Shown one piece after another: positions 5,624 through 6,057 of a stretch of 6,057 bases of DNA. Each line of letters opens with the position of its first letter. The stretch's first letter is position 1. Source of the DNA: Bauldia sp. (GTDB lineage Bacteria; Pseudomonadota; Alphaproteobacteria; Rhizobiales; Kaistiaceae); assembly GCA_020442095.1 (NCBI GenBank), contig JAGRKY010000132.1, forward strand, positions 1-6,057, given 5' to 3'. The position numbers were made by a program, and so were the translations under genes. Under the pieces are notes generated by a model. The model saw only the letters and a program-made list of their open reading frames with translations. It made no database searches and was not told the DNA's origin.

Positions 5624-6057
5624 GGCATGGCCTCGGATGTTTCTGCTGCGGACGGCATCTCGCCGGTGTTGATGACATGGAGGAGCGTGTGGTCGTCGAC
5701 GCCGGAAAGCTCCCCGGCGATCCGGCCCTGGTAGAAGACGACAATCCGGTCACAGAGGCCGACCAGCTCGGGCAGCTCCGTCGAGGAGAAGAGGACGATC
5801 CCGCCGTCTGCCGACATCTTGCGGATCAGGCCGTAGATCTCGCGCTTGGCGCCGACATCGACGCCGCGGGTCGGATCGTCGAGCAGGAAGACCTTCGGTC
5901 CGATCTCGAGCCACTTGCCGATGACGATCTTCTGCTGGTTGCCGCCGGAAAGCTGGTTGGCGAGCGTCCAGGGCGAGCGCGCCTTGATCTTGAGGTTGTC
6001 GATCTGGCGCTGCGCCCGGGCATAGGCCGGCCCGTTGCGGAACAGCCAGGAGCCGCC
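5620..6057 (-). CDS. Sugar-type ABC transporter ATP-binding protein, C-terminal part
   Basis: The last 145 residues of an RbsA/XylG/MglA-type ATPase that normally has about 500 residues and two nucleotide-binding domains; the gene is cut by the right edge. The visible part is the end of the second domain: signature LSGGNQQKIVIGKWL, Walker B plus D-loop VFLLDDPTRGVDVGAK, and IVLFSSTELPELVGLCDRI in the switch region, where Ser stands in place of the switch His as is normal for this domain. In Walker B the residue after the Asp is Asp rather than the common catalytic Glu. It would power import through the permease whose start codon overlaps its stop by four bases. Family is certain; substrate is not shown. 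Confidence 0.93.
   Translation of the reverse strand, partial: GGSWLFRNGPAYARAQRQIDNLKIKARSPWTLANQLSGGNQQKIVIGKWLEIGPKVFLLDDPTRGVDVGAKREIYGLIRKMSADGGIVLFSSTELPELVGLCDRIVVFYQGRIAGELSGVDDHTLLHVINTGEMPSAAETSEAMP

Noticed and set aside
5045..5734. Plus-strand open frame of 229 codons opposite the permease gene
   Set aside because: Very rich in Asp, His and Arg, as expected from the antisense of membrane-protein codons; no motif supports it.
5886..5933. Walker B Asp-Asp in the ABC ATPase as a sign of a dead ATPase
   Set aside because: To my knowledge this variant is found in working sugar-type ATPases; the signature and D-loop are intact, and the first nucleotide-binding domain is outside the window.
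1..6057. tRNA or rRNA genes, insertion sequences, CRISPR arrays, attachment sites
   Set aside because: No long direct or inverted repeats, transposase-like proteins, regularly spaced repeats or recognisable RNA genes were seen by eye; nearly all the DNA is accounted for by the listed genes.

Overview
The window is GC-rich and gene-dense, with almost no spacer DNA. Gene order and protein style suggest an alphaproteobacterium (Sphingomonadales- or Rhizobiales-like); that is an inference from composition and family resemblance, not proof. It appears to be the middle of a catabolic locus for an organic acid or sugar-derived compound. Two genes run off the ends.

Layout. Left, minus strand: the N-terminal 152 residues of a thiamine-diphosphate 2-oxo acid dehydrogenase E1 alpha subunit (457 to 1) lie 50 bp downstream of an enolase-superfamily enzyme of the mandelate racemase type (1626-508), probably in one operon. 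Next is a 190-bp divergent control region. On the minus strand it has a sigma70-like promoter (TTGACC / TATTGT) with a near-perfect LacI-type palindrome over the predicted start point. On the plus strand it has a TATGAT -10 box followed by a second GTTTC/GAAAC dyad. The plus strand then encodes a LacI/GalR-family repressor (1817-2842). Convergent to it is a MaoC/HTD2-like acyl-CoA hydratase (3669-2848). Divergent from that gene is a CitE-like beta-hydroxyacyl-CoA lyase (3723-4595). Right, minus strand: a ribose-type ABC permease (5623-4592), translationally coupled (ATGA overlap) to the C-terminal part of a sugar-type ABC ATPase (6057-5620) that enters from the right edge.

How the genes may work together (inference). 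The ABC importer takes up a carbohydrate-like or related substrate. The enolase-superfamily enzyme may dehydrate an acid sugar to a 2-keto-3-deoxy acid. A dedicated 2-oxo acid dehydrogenase, of which only E1 alpha is visible, could convert that acid to a 3-hydroxyacyl-CoA. The CitE-like lyase could cleave this to acetyl-CoA and a 2-oxo acid, with the hydratase interconverting enoyl- and hydroxyacyl-CoA. The LacI-type protein is the likely substrate-responsive repressor. The substrate itself cannot be read from the sequence. No RNA genes, insertion sequences, CRISPR arrays or gene-free stretches over 300 bases were seen.
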